Notes: generated by a model not told the origin, from the letters alone. 64,000 nt of DNA from Scylla paramamosain (GCF_035594125.1 NC_087168.1:9907150-9971149); one strand, 5' to 3'. Positions 25,206-38,459 are shown, counted from the first letter of the stretch. Made by a program: numbers and translations.

Positions 25206-25927
25206 GGCCCCTTTCACACAAGGCGTGAAATTCACGCCGCATGAAAAATCATGCGGCGGGAAGTTCACGCCCAACCTAAGCGGACATACAAAATGCATAC
25301 TTCTGTTCAGACGTGGCAGTTTTTTCACGCGGCGTGAATTTCACGCCTGATGCCGTGCGTGTGTCTGCTAAAAACGAAGCATGAAATTTCACGCCAAAGT
25401 TTAGCTTCCAATGGTGTTCAATGCTTTCTTTCACACTCGGTGTGTTTTGTCACGCCGCCACCTGGCAGTACAGTTCAGGCAGCGGGTAATGTGGACGTGT
25501 GCATCTCCCGTACTGAATGAAAATCTACAATAGGTAATAGTTTGCCTTGGGTGTATGACAGCAATTCGTCAAAACTTTCAACTGACATTCGGAAGTAATT
25601 GAAGAATTTGATTTCATCCATCCTTAGTTTTGCGAATAGTGTGGCAAATTCTCCTTCTTTACTCCTTAAACTCACTATCTTGTGCACCCAGCAGCGCCTT
25701 CTTTTCTTTTTTTGCTGTCTTTTATACAACAAATATAAAAGGAGGGCTTTTTTTTCTTTACTCTGGGCAGCCATTTGTTCACCTGTTTTTACACACACTT
25801 GTGAGTTGTGACCACTCTCGGAGCATAGCAATGCAATAATGAAACAGAATTCCAGGAGTCAGGCGTGAAAAAAACCACCACGTGTGAACGATTGAGCGTG
25901 AATTTCACGCCTTGTGTGAAAGAGGCC
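25206..25927 (-). mobile_element. PIF/Harbinger element with 32-bp TIRs and TTA target duplication
   Basis: TTA (25203-25205) precedes and TTA (25928-25930) follows. Terminal inverted repeats 25206-25237 and 25896-25927 match at 31 of 32 positions (start GGCCYCTTTCACACAAGGCG). GGCGTGAA/TTCACGCC words recur subterminally. The minus strand encodes the N-terminal part of a Harbinger transposase. With no DDE core in its 722 bp it cannot move on its own. It inserted into LINE-A copy F, whose sequence continues on the far side. Confidence 0.92.
25475..25831 (-). pseudogene. Harbinger transposase N-terminal fragment
   Basis: 118-residue frame. Residues 25-45 form a KALLLYLLYKRQQKKKRRR block, followed by CWVHKIVS, then GEFATLFAKLR, then KFFNYFRMSVESFDELLSY. 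This order (basic patch, W/V-H, GEF, FFNYFRMS) is the classic start of PIF/Harbinger (HARBI1-like) transposases. Family members are several hundred residues long with a DDE domain; here the frame ends right after the N-terminal segment. Probably an internal-deletion derivative of an autonomous element. Confidence 0.85.
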
Positions 25928-25964
25928 TTAGTCGATACCAGAAGCATTCCAACCTGGGGACTTT
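25928..25964 (-). mobile_element. LINE-A copy F remnant beyond Harbinger insertion
   Basis: TTA duplication followed by 'cattccaacctggggac', matching 'ggcagtccgacctggggac' at about 45195 in copy D. It shows that the Harbinger element sits inside LINE-A. The next base begins LINE-B sequence. Confidence 0.75.
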
Positions 25965-28504
25965 TGTGGAAGTTAGAGAATGAAGGAGGACTAAAGGGAG
26001 CAACATTGAGATGGATGGATGATTATTTACAAGGGAAGGAAATGAGAACGGTTATCAGAGAGACTAATTCAAGTTGGCATGAAGTGAGAAGTGGGGTACT
26101 GCAAGGATCTGTGTTAGCACCTTTTATCTTTCATGTTCAACACTAAAGGAATTAACTGGGAGGAGATAGAAGTGAAGGAAAATGTCATATCATGGAACAA
26201 AGAACTTGTGCAAATCATGATAGCGGATACAATGAGACAGTGGGTGAATGAACCTACAAGATGCAGAGAAGAACCATCACAGTTGGACTTGGGTGTTTAC
26301 AAGAACTCCAGAAAGTAGACCAAGTATATCTGAATACACTGGGAAGAAGTGATCATGTGGCAATAGAAATTGCATTACAGGAGAAAAGTGTTGTACAGGA
26401 ATGAACAATTTAGAAATAGAATACAGAACTATGCTAAGGCAAACTTTGCAGAGGTTGATAAATTTTATGGAAAAATTAACTGGAAAGAACTATTTGAAGG
26501 TAAAGTAGTGCAAGAAAAATTAAATATTTTTGAGCAAATATAGAGAGGGGTTGCAACAGTTTGTGCCAAGTTATAAAGTGAAAATTGAGAAGCATGAATG
26601 TTATAATGCTAGGTGTGTAGAAGCAAAAAGAAAAAGGACAGGGCATGGAGGAAAATTATGGGAAAACTGAACACAAATACTAGGAAAGAATAACGAAAGG
26701 CAAGGAATGAATATTGTATAATAAGAAAAAAAATTGAAAGTGACACAGTAAGAAAATGCAAGGAAGAGGCCAAATTCTTATACAGATATTTAAATGGAAA
26801 AATGAAACGGATGACACAAGTCAAAGAGAGAAGAAAGAATTTATGAAACTACCAAGGAGATGAGTGAACTAATGAATGAGAGTTTTCAATCTCTGTTTAC
26901 AAAGGAAACATATTTTGTGGCACTGAAAGTGATATCACAGAATGAGGGAATACTGGAGATACAAGTAAAGAGACAAGAAATCAAGAAACTGCTGGAAGAG
27001 CCAGAAGTTAGAGAAGCTGTGGGACCAGATCAAGCAAATGGATGGATATTAAAAGAATGCAGAAAACAAATGGAGGAACCCATGTGGGGATATAATTAAC
27101 AGCTCATTGAAAGAAGGAAAAGTACCAAGGGAATGGAAAAGAGCTAACATAGTGCCAATATACAAAGGGGGAAGCAAAATGAAACCATTAAACTACAGAC
27201 CAGTGTCACTAACAAGTATTAAGTAAGCTTTGTGAAATAGTAATTAAAGATAGATGGGTGCAATATTTAGAAGATGAAAAGATAATTACAGAAAAGCAAT
27301 TTGGATTCAGGAAAGGGAGATTCTGGGTTACAAATCTACTGAGCTTTTATACGAGAGTATTAAATGGAATGCAAGAGAGGGACAGAGGGGTTTATGTGGT
27401 ATACCTGCATCTCAAAAAAAAACATTTAATAAAGTTCACCACAAAAGCCTCAAGTGGAAGCTAGAGAATGGAGGAGGACTAAAGGGAGCAACATTGAGAT
27501 GGATGGATGATTATTCACAAGGGAGGGAAATGAGAACTGTAATCAGACACATTAATTCAAGTTGGTGGGGTGACAAGTGGGGCATCACAAGGATCTGTGT
27601 GTTGGCACCTATTATGTTTCAAATATATGTAAATGATATGACAGAGGATCTAAATAGTTTTATAAACCTTTTCACTGATTATGCAAAAATAATGTAAATA
27701 TTAAAGAATGAAAATGACTGCAAGGAATTGCAAATGGATATTGATAAAATACATTCATGGAGCCAAAGATGGAAATGAGAATTTAATGCCAGAAGATGCC
27801 ACGTGTTAGAAGTAGGAAAGTAAAAAGAGACCTTCATGGAACCACAAACTGGGAAGAGAAATAATAACAAAAAGTAATGAAGAAAAAGATTTAAGAGTAA
27901 TGATCCAGGACACGCTTATCACCTGAAAGGCACATGAACAGAATATTCGGCTCTACATACAGCAAGTTAACAAACATTAGGGTAGTGTTTAACTATTTAG
28001 ATAAAGAAATGCTGAAGAAAATTATAAAAAGCATGATACGTCCTAAATTGGAATACACAGCATGAGTTTGGGCTCCACATAGAAAAAAAGATATACGGAA
28101 ACTGGAAAGGATACAGGGGATAACAACAAAGATGGTACCAGAATTGAAAGACTTGAGCTATGAAGAAAGAGAGATGGGATTACCAACACTACAAGAGAGA
28201 AGAGAAAGAGGAGATCTGATAATGTACAAATTAGTAACCAATATAGAAATACAGAAATTATGTGGTACCACAGATGGAGGAGGGAGAGAGAGGGATGAGG
28301 GGCCATGGGAAGAAAATAAAGAAGAGTGGATGTTCAAGTGACATCAAGAAATACAGCTTCCTGTATAGAACTATTGAAATGTGGAATGATTTGAAGGAAG
28401 AGGTGGTTGTGGCAAACATGTTTAAGGAGAAACTGGGTAAATATGGTTATAGAGACAGGACAAAGTGAGCTTTGGATAGTGCCCTGTACAATACAACTAG
28501 GTAA

Positions 28505-28507
<3 letters not shown>
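25965..28507 (+). mobile_element. LINE-B (CR1-group-like) rearranged copy
   Basis: Plus-strand relic with a rearranged order. First comes an RT palm fragment (25965-26146: LWKLENEGGLKGATLRWMDD, SGVLQGSVLAP). Then come the endonuclease C-terminal part (26160-26400, with LNTLGRSDHVAIEI near 26325), the coiled/linker region, and a second RT (26860-27700) with GPDQANG, VPIYKGGS, a FGFRKGR finger motif and VLAPIMFQIYVNDM. The catalytic box reads LFTDYAKIM instead of a YADD/FADD-type box. A C-terminal region and a 3' end follow (GTACAATACAACTAGGTAAA). The partial first RT indicates tandem or truncated copies fused head to tail. Many stops. Confidence 0.85.
26860..27697 (+). pseudogene. LINE-B reverse transcriptase pseudogene
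   Basis: Broken into three frames: 26860-27099 (RT start, EVREAVGPDQANGWILKEC), 27258-27464 (ITEKQFGFRKGRFWVTNLLS, then a decayed VYVVYLHLKKK where YLDLKKAFDKVPH is expected) and 27494-27697 (RWMDDYSQGREMRTVI, then YVNDMTEDLN, then LFTDYAKIM). Both catalytic regions are damaged: LHLKK lacks the first catalytic Asp and the ADD box is TDYA. It cannot encode an active polymerase. Confidence 0.85.

Positions 28508-28593
<86 letters not shown>
28507..28593. repeat. (AC)n microsatellite between duplicated LINE-B 3' ends
   Basis: 87 bases of AC repeat. It starts directly from the LINE-B terminal text CTAGGTAAATAC. A second copy of the last about 57 bases of LINE-B (28594-28650) follows it, again ending CTAGGTAAATAC. 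Confidence 0.97.
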
Positions 28594-28595
<2 letters not shown>

Positions 28596-28655
28596 GAGAC
28601 AGGACAAATGAGACTTACCTCAGACCCTGTACAATACAACTAGGTAAATACAGAC
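28594..28655 (+). mobile_element. Second LINE-B 3' terminus
   Basis: GAGACAGGACAAA, then CCCTGTACAATACAACTAGG, repeats the sequence at about 28453-28506 with few differences. It is either an extremely 5'-truncated second insertion into the AC tail or a tandem duplication of the terminus. Confidence 0.8.
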
Positions 28656-28924
28656 AGTGTGTTTTATTATATAAGATTATGGTACTTTGATGCAGTGTCT
28701 TTGTTAAATGATGGTGACACAGTACATGCATCTGTAACAAACTGCAGGTGTACTAGTCCTCATATTGGTTTCCTGCTTCCTTATAACAGCATTAATTTTA
28801 GCTAGAAATGTATGAAATGTACTCAGGCACATTCTCACGTAGTTTATGGAGGCATTTCAGTTCCCAGCTTTTAATTCACATAATAGTCACAGGACTTCCC
28901 AGTTAATTTATCTTTTTGCACTTA

Positions 28925-28925
<1 letters not shown>
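28656..28925. other. Unassigned short stretch
   Basis: No gene or repeat family recognised between the LINE-B tail and the (CT)n tract. Confidence 0.35.

Positions 28926-29021
<96 letters not shown>
28926..29021. repeat. (CT)n microsatellite
   Basis: About 95 bases of CT repeat. Confidence 0.97.
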
Positions 29022-29022
<1 letters not shown>

Positions 29023-29215
29023 TCACATAATTATGCTATACAATGCTATCCTCTTCCTCATTCTTTCTGGGCATCATAGTTACTGTACTGCACACAGCCC
29101 AGACAACCACTCATTCTGGGTGTTGCTTGAGCTTGATTGGACCAGATCACCATGTGTACAACTCCACAGTTGGGTCCATGGACTTAGTCCAGTTACAGGC
29201 AGTGTTTGTTGAGCT

Positions 29216-29273
<58 letters not shown>

Positions 29274-29364
29274 TATGTAGGAAGGACACTGGCCAAGGAC
29301 AACAAAAATCCAATAAAAAAATATGCCCACTGAAATGCCAGTCTCAAAAGGATCAAAGCAGTGG

Positions 29365-29787
29365 TCAAAAATTGATGAATAATTGTCTTGAAACCTCCCT
29401 CTTGAAGGAATTCAAGTCATAGGAAGGTGGAAATACAGAAGCAGGCAGGGAGTTCCAGAGTTTACCAGAGAAAGGGATGAATGACTGAGAATACTGGTTA
29501 ACTCTTGTGTTAGAGAGGTGGACAGAATAGGGGTGAGAGAAAGAAGAAAGTCTTGTGCAGCGAGGCCGCCGAAGGAGGGGAGGCATGCAGTTAGCAAGAT
29601 CAGAAGAGCAGTTAGCATGAAAATAGCGGTAGAAGACAGCTAGATATGCAACATTGCGGCGGTGAGAGAGAGGCTGAAGACAGTCAGTTAGAGGAGAGGA
29701 GTTGATGAGACAAAAAGCTTTCGATTCCACCCTGTCTAGAAGAGCAGTATGAGTGGAACGCCCCCAGACATGTGAAGCATACTCCAT
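29365..29787 (-). pseudogene. LINE-A copy C C-terminal domain
   Basis: 140-residue frame starting MEYASHVWGRSTHTALLDRV, with SHRRNVAYLAVFYRYFHANC and PLLRRPRCTRLSSFSHPYSV. The region follows the RT thumb in every LINE-A copy and contains conserved His, Cys and Arg residues. Its biochemical role is unknown. It ends with SRQLFINF and a stop before the 3' untranslated region. Confidence 0.88.
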
Positions 29788-29925
29788 ACATGGACGGATA
29801 AGGAAGGCCCTTGTACAGAGTTAGCAGCTGGGGGGGGTGAGAAAAACTGGCGGAGACGTCTCAGAATGCCTAACTTCATAGAAGCTGTTTTAGCTATAGA
29901 TGAGATGTGAAGTTTCCAGTTCAGA

Positions 29926-30432
29926 TTATAAGTAAAGGACAGACCAAGGATGTTCAGTGTAGAAGAGGGGGGACAGTTGAGTGTCATTGAAGAAGAGGGG
30001 ATAGTTGTCTGGAAGATTGTGTCGAGTTGATAGATGGAGGAATAGAGTTTTTGAGGCATTGAACAATACCAAGTTTGCTCTGCCCCAATCAGAAATTTTA
30101 GAAAGATCAGAAGTCAAGCGTTCTGTGGCTTCCCTGCGTGATATGTTTACCTCCTGAAGGGTTGGACGTCTATGAAAAGACGTGGAAAAGTGCAGGGTGG
30201 TATCATCAGCGTAGGAGTGGATAGGACAAGAAGTTTGGTTTAGAAGATCATTAATGAATAATAAGAAGAGACTGGGTGACAGGACAGAACCCTGAGGAAC
30301 ACCACTGTTAATAAATTTAGGAGAAGAACAGTGACCGTTTACCACAGCAGCAATAGAACGGTCAGAAAGGAAACTTGAGATGAAGTTACAGAGAGAAGGA
30401 TAGAAACCGTAGGAGGGTAGTTTGGAAATCAA
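29926..30432 (-). pseudogene. LINE-A copy C reverse transcriptase palm and thumb
   Basis: 168 residues: ISKLPSYGFYPSLCNF, SGVPQGSVLSPSLFLL, HSYADDTTLHFSTSF with the intact YADD box, then GRANLVLFNASKT and the QLSPLF segment, where a one-base shift in a G-run scrambles the end (other copies read STLNILG, FTYNLNWKLHIS). Confidence 0.92.
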
Positions 30433-30441
30433 AGCTTTGTG

Positions 30442-30810
30442 TCAGACTCTATCAAAAGCTTTTGATATGTCCAAGGCAACAGCAAAAGTTTCACCAAAAT
30501 CTCGTAAAGAGGATGACCAAGACTCAGTAAGGAAAGCCAGAAGATCACCAGTAGAGCGGCCTTGACGGAACCCATACTGGCGATCAGATAGAAGATTGTG
30601 AAGTGATAGATGTTTAAGAATCTTCATGTTGAGGATAGATTCAAAAACTTTAGATAGGCAGGAAATTAAAGCAATAGGACGGTAGTTTGAGGGATTAGAA
30701 CGGTCACCCTTTTTAGTAACAGGTTGAATGTAGGCAAACTTCCAGCAAGAAGGAAAGGTAGATGTTGATAGACAGAGCTGAAAGAGTTTCACTAGGCAAG
30801 GTGCAAGCAC
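30442..30810 (-). pseudogene. LINE-A copy C reverse transcriptase fingers and first palm motif
   Basis: 122 residues: SCWKFAYIQPVTKKGD, NYRPIALISCLSKVFESILN, a QYGFRQGRST finger motif, and AVALDISKAFDRV carrying the first catalytic Asp. A TGA follows directly where the other copies read W-HKALISKL. Apart from that stop the region looks well preserved. Confidence 0.92.
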
Positions 30811-30822
30811 GGAGGCACAGTT

Positions 30823-31987
30823 TCAGAGAACAATAGGAGGGACCCCATCAGGTCCATAAGCCTTCCGAGGGTTTAGGCCAGCGAGGGCATGGAAAACATC
30901 ATTGTGAAGAATTTTAATACGTGGCATGAAGTAGTCAGAGGGTGGAGGAGAGGGAGGAACAAGCCCAGAATCGTCCAAGGTAGAGTTTTTAGCAAAGGTT
31001 TGAGCGAAGAGTTCAGCTTTAGAAATAGATGTGATAGCAGTGGTGCCATCTGGTTGAAATAGAGGAGGGAAAGAAGAAGAAGCAAAGTTATTGGAGATAT
31101 TTTTGGCTAGATGCCAGAAATCACGAGGGGAGTTAGATCTTGAAAGGTTTTGACATTTTCTGTTAATGAAGGAGTTTTTGGCTAGTTGGAGAACAGACTT
31201 GGCATGGTTCCAGGCAGAAATATAAAGTGCATGAGATTCTGGTGATGGAAGGCTTAAGTACCTTTTGTGGGCCACCTCTCTATCATGTATAGCACGAGAA
31301 CAAGCTGTGTTAAACCAAGGTTTAGAAGGTTTAGGACGAGAAAAAGAGTGAGGAATGTATGCCTCCATGCCAGACACTATCACCTCTGTTATGCGCTCAG
31401 CACACAAAGACGGGTCTCTGACACGGAAGCAGTAGTCATTCCAAGGAAAATCGGCAAAATACCTCCTCAGGTCCCCCCAACTAGCAGAGGCAAAACGCCA
31501 GAGGCACCTTCGCTTAGGGGGATCCTGAGGAGGGATTGGAGTGATAGGACAAGATAAAGATATGAGATTGTGATCGGAGGAGCCCAACAGAGAAGAAAGG
31601 GTGACAACATAAGCAGAAGGATTAGAGGTCAGGAAAAGGTCAAGAATGTTGGGCGTATCTCCAAGACGGTCAGGAATACGAGTAAGGTGTTGCACCAATT
31701 GCTCTAGGTCATGGAGGATAGCAAAGTTGTAGGCTAGTTCACCAGGATGGTCAGTGAAGGGAGAGGAAAGCCAAAGCTGGTGGTGAACATTGAAGTCTCC
31801 AAGAACAGAGATCTCTGCAAAAGGGAAGAGGGTCAGAATGTGCTCCACTTTGGAAGTGAAGTAGTCAAAGAATTTCTTATAGTCAGAGGAGTTAGGTGAG
31901 AGATATACAGCACAGATAAATTTAGTATGAGAGTGACTCTGTAGTCGTAGCCAGATGGTGAAAAACTCGGAAGATTCAAGAGCGTGG
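30823..31987 (-). pseudogene. LINE-A copy C apurinic endonuclease plus linker
   Basis: A long open segment (the frame runs on by chance to 32097). Endonuclease motifs in order: [41 protein letters not shown] and [10 protein letters not shown], corresponding to the Y, D/N, D and catalytic SDH elements of APE-like nucleases that nick the target DNA. The linker follows ([20 protein letters not shown], then [15 protein letters not shown]) and then the RT start ([19 protein letters not shown]). These motifs are intact, but the N-terminal catalytic Asn and Glu region is absent. Closed by TGA at the PIVL.NCAS junction. Confidence 0.92.
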
Positions 31988-33263
31988 TGCTTGATCATGT
32001 GTACAAACCTTAAGGATAATAAGCATATATCAGTTGGATGGACATTATGAAGAGGCTTAGATACAAGATGGTGTGTTGAGCAAGAGTATGATTGCACATG
32101 GTAGGGATGAATGGAGAGCAGTTGTAGATAGATGAATGCAACTTTGAATATTCTCCTGTATGTTCAATTATCTGATAGATGGAGGGAGACAGGTCTGGTG
32201 CTCTCAGATAAACTAACAGTACAGTTTTGGGTTTTATCATGGAATTTGTTGGATGTGTTGTGTTAAATTAGGATAAAGCAGGTATGTCAGTAGACCTCAG
32301 CTTCCTCTCATCTACCCGCCTACAAAGGGGATGCCAGTCATGTATCTCGTAAACACAATATTGAAAGATTATGGAAAAAATATTTCCCTTTTGATTTGGT
32401 AATATTTCCCTTTTGATTTGGGGGACTTTTAAATACTGTGTGCAGTGCAAGAAAGGGGCTTGGTTTATGAGAATGCAAACCACAATTTCAAGAACAGTAT
32501 TTATTATATTTTTTTTCAAATATGTTTCAGTTTGAAGTAGTTACTAGCTGCAGATATGTCTGAATGGAGACTCGCCTAAATGTAAAACACTTTGTACATT
32601 TTAAAGTATATCATAGTACCCTCAACATAAAAATATACATATTTTAGTTTGTGACCCACACTGTGGCCCTAATAATATATTTTATAGATTCCAGTCAATT
32701 CTGCTGTAGCACAGGATATATCCTGCAGTTGTTAATTATTTTCATATACCTATGTAATGTATTCATCTACACTATCATAGTGTTATTTTTTACAGTTACT
32801 GGCTGTCATAGTAGTGGCTTACAAGACCCTGCAAGTAAAGGCATTGGAAATCTTCAGCTATGACAAGTAATTTCTGGAAACAAAAATGGACATGCAAAAT
32901 TTATAACATGACATTTTTTCAAATACAGTAAGTTTCAAATACGGTAAGTTTTTCAAAGATTATAAAGTCTTTTTTAATTGTATCTAATTGGGAAGACCTG
33001 GCTCAGATCACCCAAAAATCCAAATTATCCAATGGCTACTTGTAGTTCCTTGTCTCAGCTGCCATGGCATAGGAGGGAGGTTAGTCGGTGTGGTGAGCTA
33101 TTGTTCTGGCAGTCAAGATGCAACATAATTATATCTATTTTGATTTTCATATAAAATGTGAATGCACCATCATATTCAGGAATAGTTTATGTACAAGAGC
33201 ACATTTTAATCTACATTTGTTTTGATAATTGCTGTAAATAATCATTTATCAGTAAAAGGTAAT
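31988..33263. other. Unassigned AT-rich stretch
   Basis: No gene or transposon recognised. 'aatatttcccttttgatttgg' is tandemly doubled at about 32380-32420, and 'caaatacagtaagtttcaaatacggtaag' is a doubled 15-base word near 32920-32946. Confidence 0.45.
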
Positions 33264-33741
33264 TTAACCCTTACACTGCAGGATTGTTTTTCAAAGTGGT
33301 ATTTTTATATTCATTATTAGAAATTTTACTCAAATTCCATTCTTGCCAAAAGATAGTGTATATACTCAATACACATGAAAAAATATAAGCATGTGCATGT
33401 ACACAAGAATATAGGGTAAATCAATATAAAATAAGTGGATAATTGGCTGGAAAAGAGTAACTGTCATCTCAACACAGTTGTCACCCAGAGGAGATTGGCT
33501 ACTATATTATGAAGTATTTCTCATAGTGTATATACCTGACCATGTGTAATTTTTGCTCTCTTTATAAATGCAGTATACAAATCTCGGTGAATCTTTTAAT
33601 TAGGTGAGGGTTGAGGTGAATGTTGTAGAAATTATGAATGATTGCTGTGAGCAACACATGAATTACCAACACCATTATTTACCAGGATGATAATGTCTCA
33701 AGAAATAATATTTCACGTACTATCTCAATAACACCATACTT

Positions 33742-34134
<393 letters not shown>

Positions 34135-34382
34135 ATGGGTACTGAAGTGTGTGTGTGTGTGTGTGTGAGATAAATAATAATAATAATAATAATAGTAATA
34201 ATAATAACTGGGATAAATAAAAATATAAATCCTAAAAATTGCATAATTATTTGTTGAAGTATATATGCATAATAAATTAAATTGTTCATGGGTGAGGTAT
34301 CCACTATGTATCACATCCATGGCATGCAATCATCATAAGAATCTTATAACTTATACAAGTCCAAGGAAAGGATGAGCATGTC

Positions 34383-34625
<243 letters not shown>

Positions 34626-34642
34626 TATATATATATATATAT

Positions 34643-34970
<328 letters not shown>

Positions 34971-35151
34971 TGCCTGAGATTGTAGATGATGTAAAGTAAA
35001 AATAAGATTGTCTCAAGCATATCATCCCCCTTTGACATTTGCACAATGACTAATCACAAGAGTGGGCGTGGCTTATGTTGGCGGTGTCTGGCAGTTGCCA
35101 GACAGAACAGTTCCATCAGCACAGCAACTGATGTGTATGGCAATGTAAGGG

Positions 35152-35273
35152 TTAACTTTAATTTTTTTTTTTTTTTTTTTTGACTTGCACTTGTAATTAC
35201 TTAAAGCCTTTTAAAGGCTAAGAAAAAAAATAATTACAGCAAGTGCAAGTCAGAGAAAAAAATTTAAAGTTAA
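35152..35273. repeat. 122-bp foldback bounded by TTAA
   Basis: Starts TTAACTTTAA and ends TTTAAAGTTAA. The arms contain TGACTTGCACTTG and its complement CAAGTGCAAGTCA and meet at AAAGCCTTTTAAAGGCTAAG. A T-run in the left arm faces an A-run in the right. It shares its left TTAA with the right boundary of the putative piggyBac-type element. MITE-like, family unresolved. Confidence 0.75.
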
Positions 35274-35275
35274 TG

Positions 35276-36293
35276 TACCTTTAACTTATAACTGATTATT
35301 TGTAGCAATTATTAAAATTGATGCAGTTGTGGTTTACAGGAGGAGACTGTGCTCATGCTGTCCCATCTTGATATTTACTGTAATACGGGGAGGAGTCTAT
35401 GCTCATGTCCCATCTCGATATTTATCATCTAATCTCACTTTAGCCCTATTGTCTGCAGCTTTCCTGGATTTTCACACTTCCTGACTTGGGGGTCTTGTAT
35501 CAAGTACAAGTAAACATCACCAGACAGACATTATTCAGTCGATCACCTCACAGCAAGACCCCAACGTATCGTACAACACTATTTTGTTCGATAATACCTG
35601 TAGTGTAGTTTATATTATTACATGCAATGTTGGCCATGATTTTTCCTAACACCATTGGTCATATCTGTTTTCTCCACATCACTATTAGGATTTCATATCA
35701 GATGGATATATTCTGCACATACACACATGCAGGCAACAGCCATGGGAGCCACCTTTGAAAGAGAGGAAGCTGGACATCACACAGTTGTCCGGTTTCATCA
35801 AGCTACTAGATGATTAGAAAAGCTAAACCTACCATTGAGTTTAAGAAACACTGCTGCATCTCAAGTATAAATTGGTTACATTAGACTATGCATAAAATAT
35901 GAAAAGTAAATAGAGCAAAAATTTTCTTTCCATTTTAACTTCCTATTGTTTCTGTAATGTTGCTGATTTTGAATTATCAGTCACTGTCTCAGAAGCAGCA
36001 CAGTTCATTATTCATTGGTATATGACACAATACAAAAATATGCAGATGCTAATGAGTGTCAATAATGTAAAGCTTAACCATGTAGCAATGGAGTGCAGGG
36101 AGACAAAGAGAGCAATGATTTTCTTTGAATTGGTAATTCAGTCATGTTCTTGATTAGCAACAATGTCTCATGAACACCATGGTAGGCTTTGTTTTCCTAA
36201 ATATCATTATGGATAATATCTACTGATGGGAGTGGTGGCTTCACCTTTCATCAAGGTGGAAGCTTTGGGTTGCACCGTGTATTTTATAGTATG
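35276..36293. other. Unassigned AT-rich stretch
   Basis: No gene recognised. A 40-base segment 'aggagactgtgctcatg...cccatcttgatattta' near 35341-35372 recurs in diverged form at about 35388-35422. Confidence 0.4.
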
Positions 36294-36317
36294 ACACACA
36301 CACACACACACACACAC
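36294..36317. repeat. (AC)n microsatellite at SINE 5' edge
   Basis: Short AC run immediately upstream of the SINE. Confidence 0.9.
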
Positions 36318-36565
36318 CTGGAAGCGCAGTGGTTAGCGCACCCGATTCACACTTGAGAGGGCCTGAGTTCGAATCCTGGGTCAGGTCAGAAGTCGTTGGG
36401 CGGACTTCTTTACATTGTAGCTGTTCACCTAGCAGTGATTAGGTACCTAGTATAAGTCAGAACTAATATGTCAGGAGTGGTGACCCACTGCTAGGTAGTA
36501 GAAACAAACCCTGAAAGAAAAATACGAATGGGATGGCCTGACCATCCTGGGCTTAGTCTACTAGG
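36318..36565 (+). mobile_element. tRNA-derived SINE
   Basis: Head 36318-36390 resembles a tRNA: A-box region AAGCGCAGTGGTTAGCGC (36322 onward) and B-box GAGTTCGAATCC (36365-36376), the two internal RNA polymerase III promoter elements. The body contains CTGTTCACCTAGCAGTGATT (36421-36440), whose core is shared with the SINE at 59066-59345. No CCA end or perfect cloverleaf, so it is not a functional tRNA gene. The 3' limit is uncertain. Confidence 0.82.
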
Positions 36566-36743
36566 TTGTCCGGCAGCATCTGGCAGCCACATACTGTAAG
36601 ATACTTCCTTAGGGTTAAACTATATGTTAGTATATAAGTATATAACATGTGGATTTTCAGTTGCAAGACTGCAAGATTAATAAACTGAAAATTAATATTA
36701 TTTATTACACACACACCATTACTAATTATTATTATTATTATTT

Positions 36744-36766
36744 CGAGAGAGAGAGAGAGAGAGAGC
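36744..36766. repeat. (GA)n microsatellite
   Basis: Short GA run, preceded by (ATT)n at about 36727-36741. Confidence 0.9.
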
Positions 36767-36832
36767 ATGCAGACACACATTATGAACCTGCAGGTAGATG
36801 TTATGAATACCACTGTGGGTTTGCAGTGGATG

Positions 36833-38278
<1,446 letters not shown>

Positions 38279-38458
38279 TAGAAGTTTTGCTGTATGGGGA
38301 CAAGTTCACTGTAATACCACATGCCCTTCTCTGCAAGTAAAACTATAATAAAACCTTTATAATTATTAGAAGTTTTGCTGTATGGGGACAAGTTCACCCT
38401 ACATACCACATGCCCTTCTCTGCAAGTAAAACTATATATAATAAAACCTTTATAATTA
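38279..38458. repeat. Tandem duplication, 88-base unit
   Basis: TAGAAGTTTTGCTGTATGGG starts at 38279 and again at 38367. The units differ only by small changes (CACTGTAATACC versus CACCCTACATACC and a 4-base insertion). Confidence 0.92.
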
Positions 38459-38459
38459 T

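Larger units (their letters stand above)
29217..31987 (-). mobile_element. LINE-A copy C, best-preserved copy, with poly(A) tail
   Basis: Minus-strand APE-type non-LTR retrotransposon, about 2.7 kb, with a 50-base poly(A) tail (T-run 29217-29270) after the 3' end CAGTGTCCTTCCTACATATA. Order: endonuclease (truncated N terminus) and linker 31987-30823, RT fingers 30810-30442, RT palm and thumb 30432-29926, C-terminal block 29787-29365. Lesions visible: TGA within PIVL.NCAS near 30820, TGA in place of Trp after SKAFDRV near 30440, a frameshift in the G-run near 29970 and another shift in the G-run near 29830. The 5' end breaks off at about 31987, so the N-terminal NIRSL and ETQ motifs seen in copy D are missing. 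YADD-type RT and poly(A) point to a Jockey-like clade, but clade placement needs a tree. Confidence 0.93.

Noticed and set aside
36318..36390. Functional tRNA gene
   Set aside because: A- and B-boxes are present but the anticodon and acceptor stems do not pair well and the homology continues into a SINE body.
36612..36618. GGGTTAA near 36612 as another piggyBac end
   Set aside because: No partner end and it lies just after a SINE body; the word is short enough to occur by chance.
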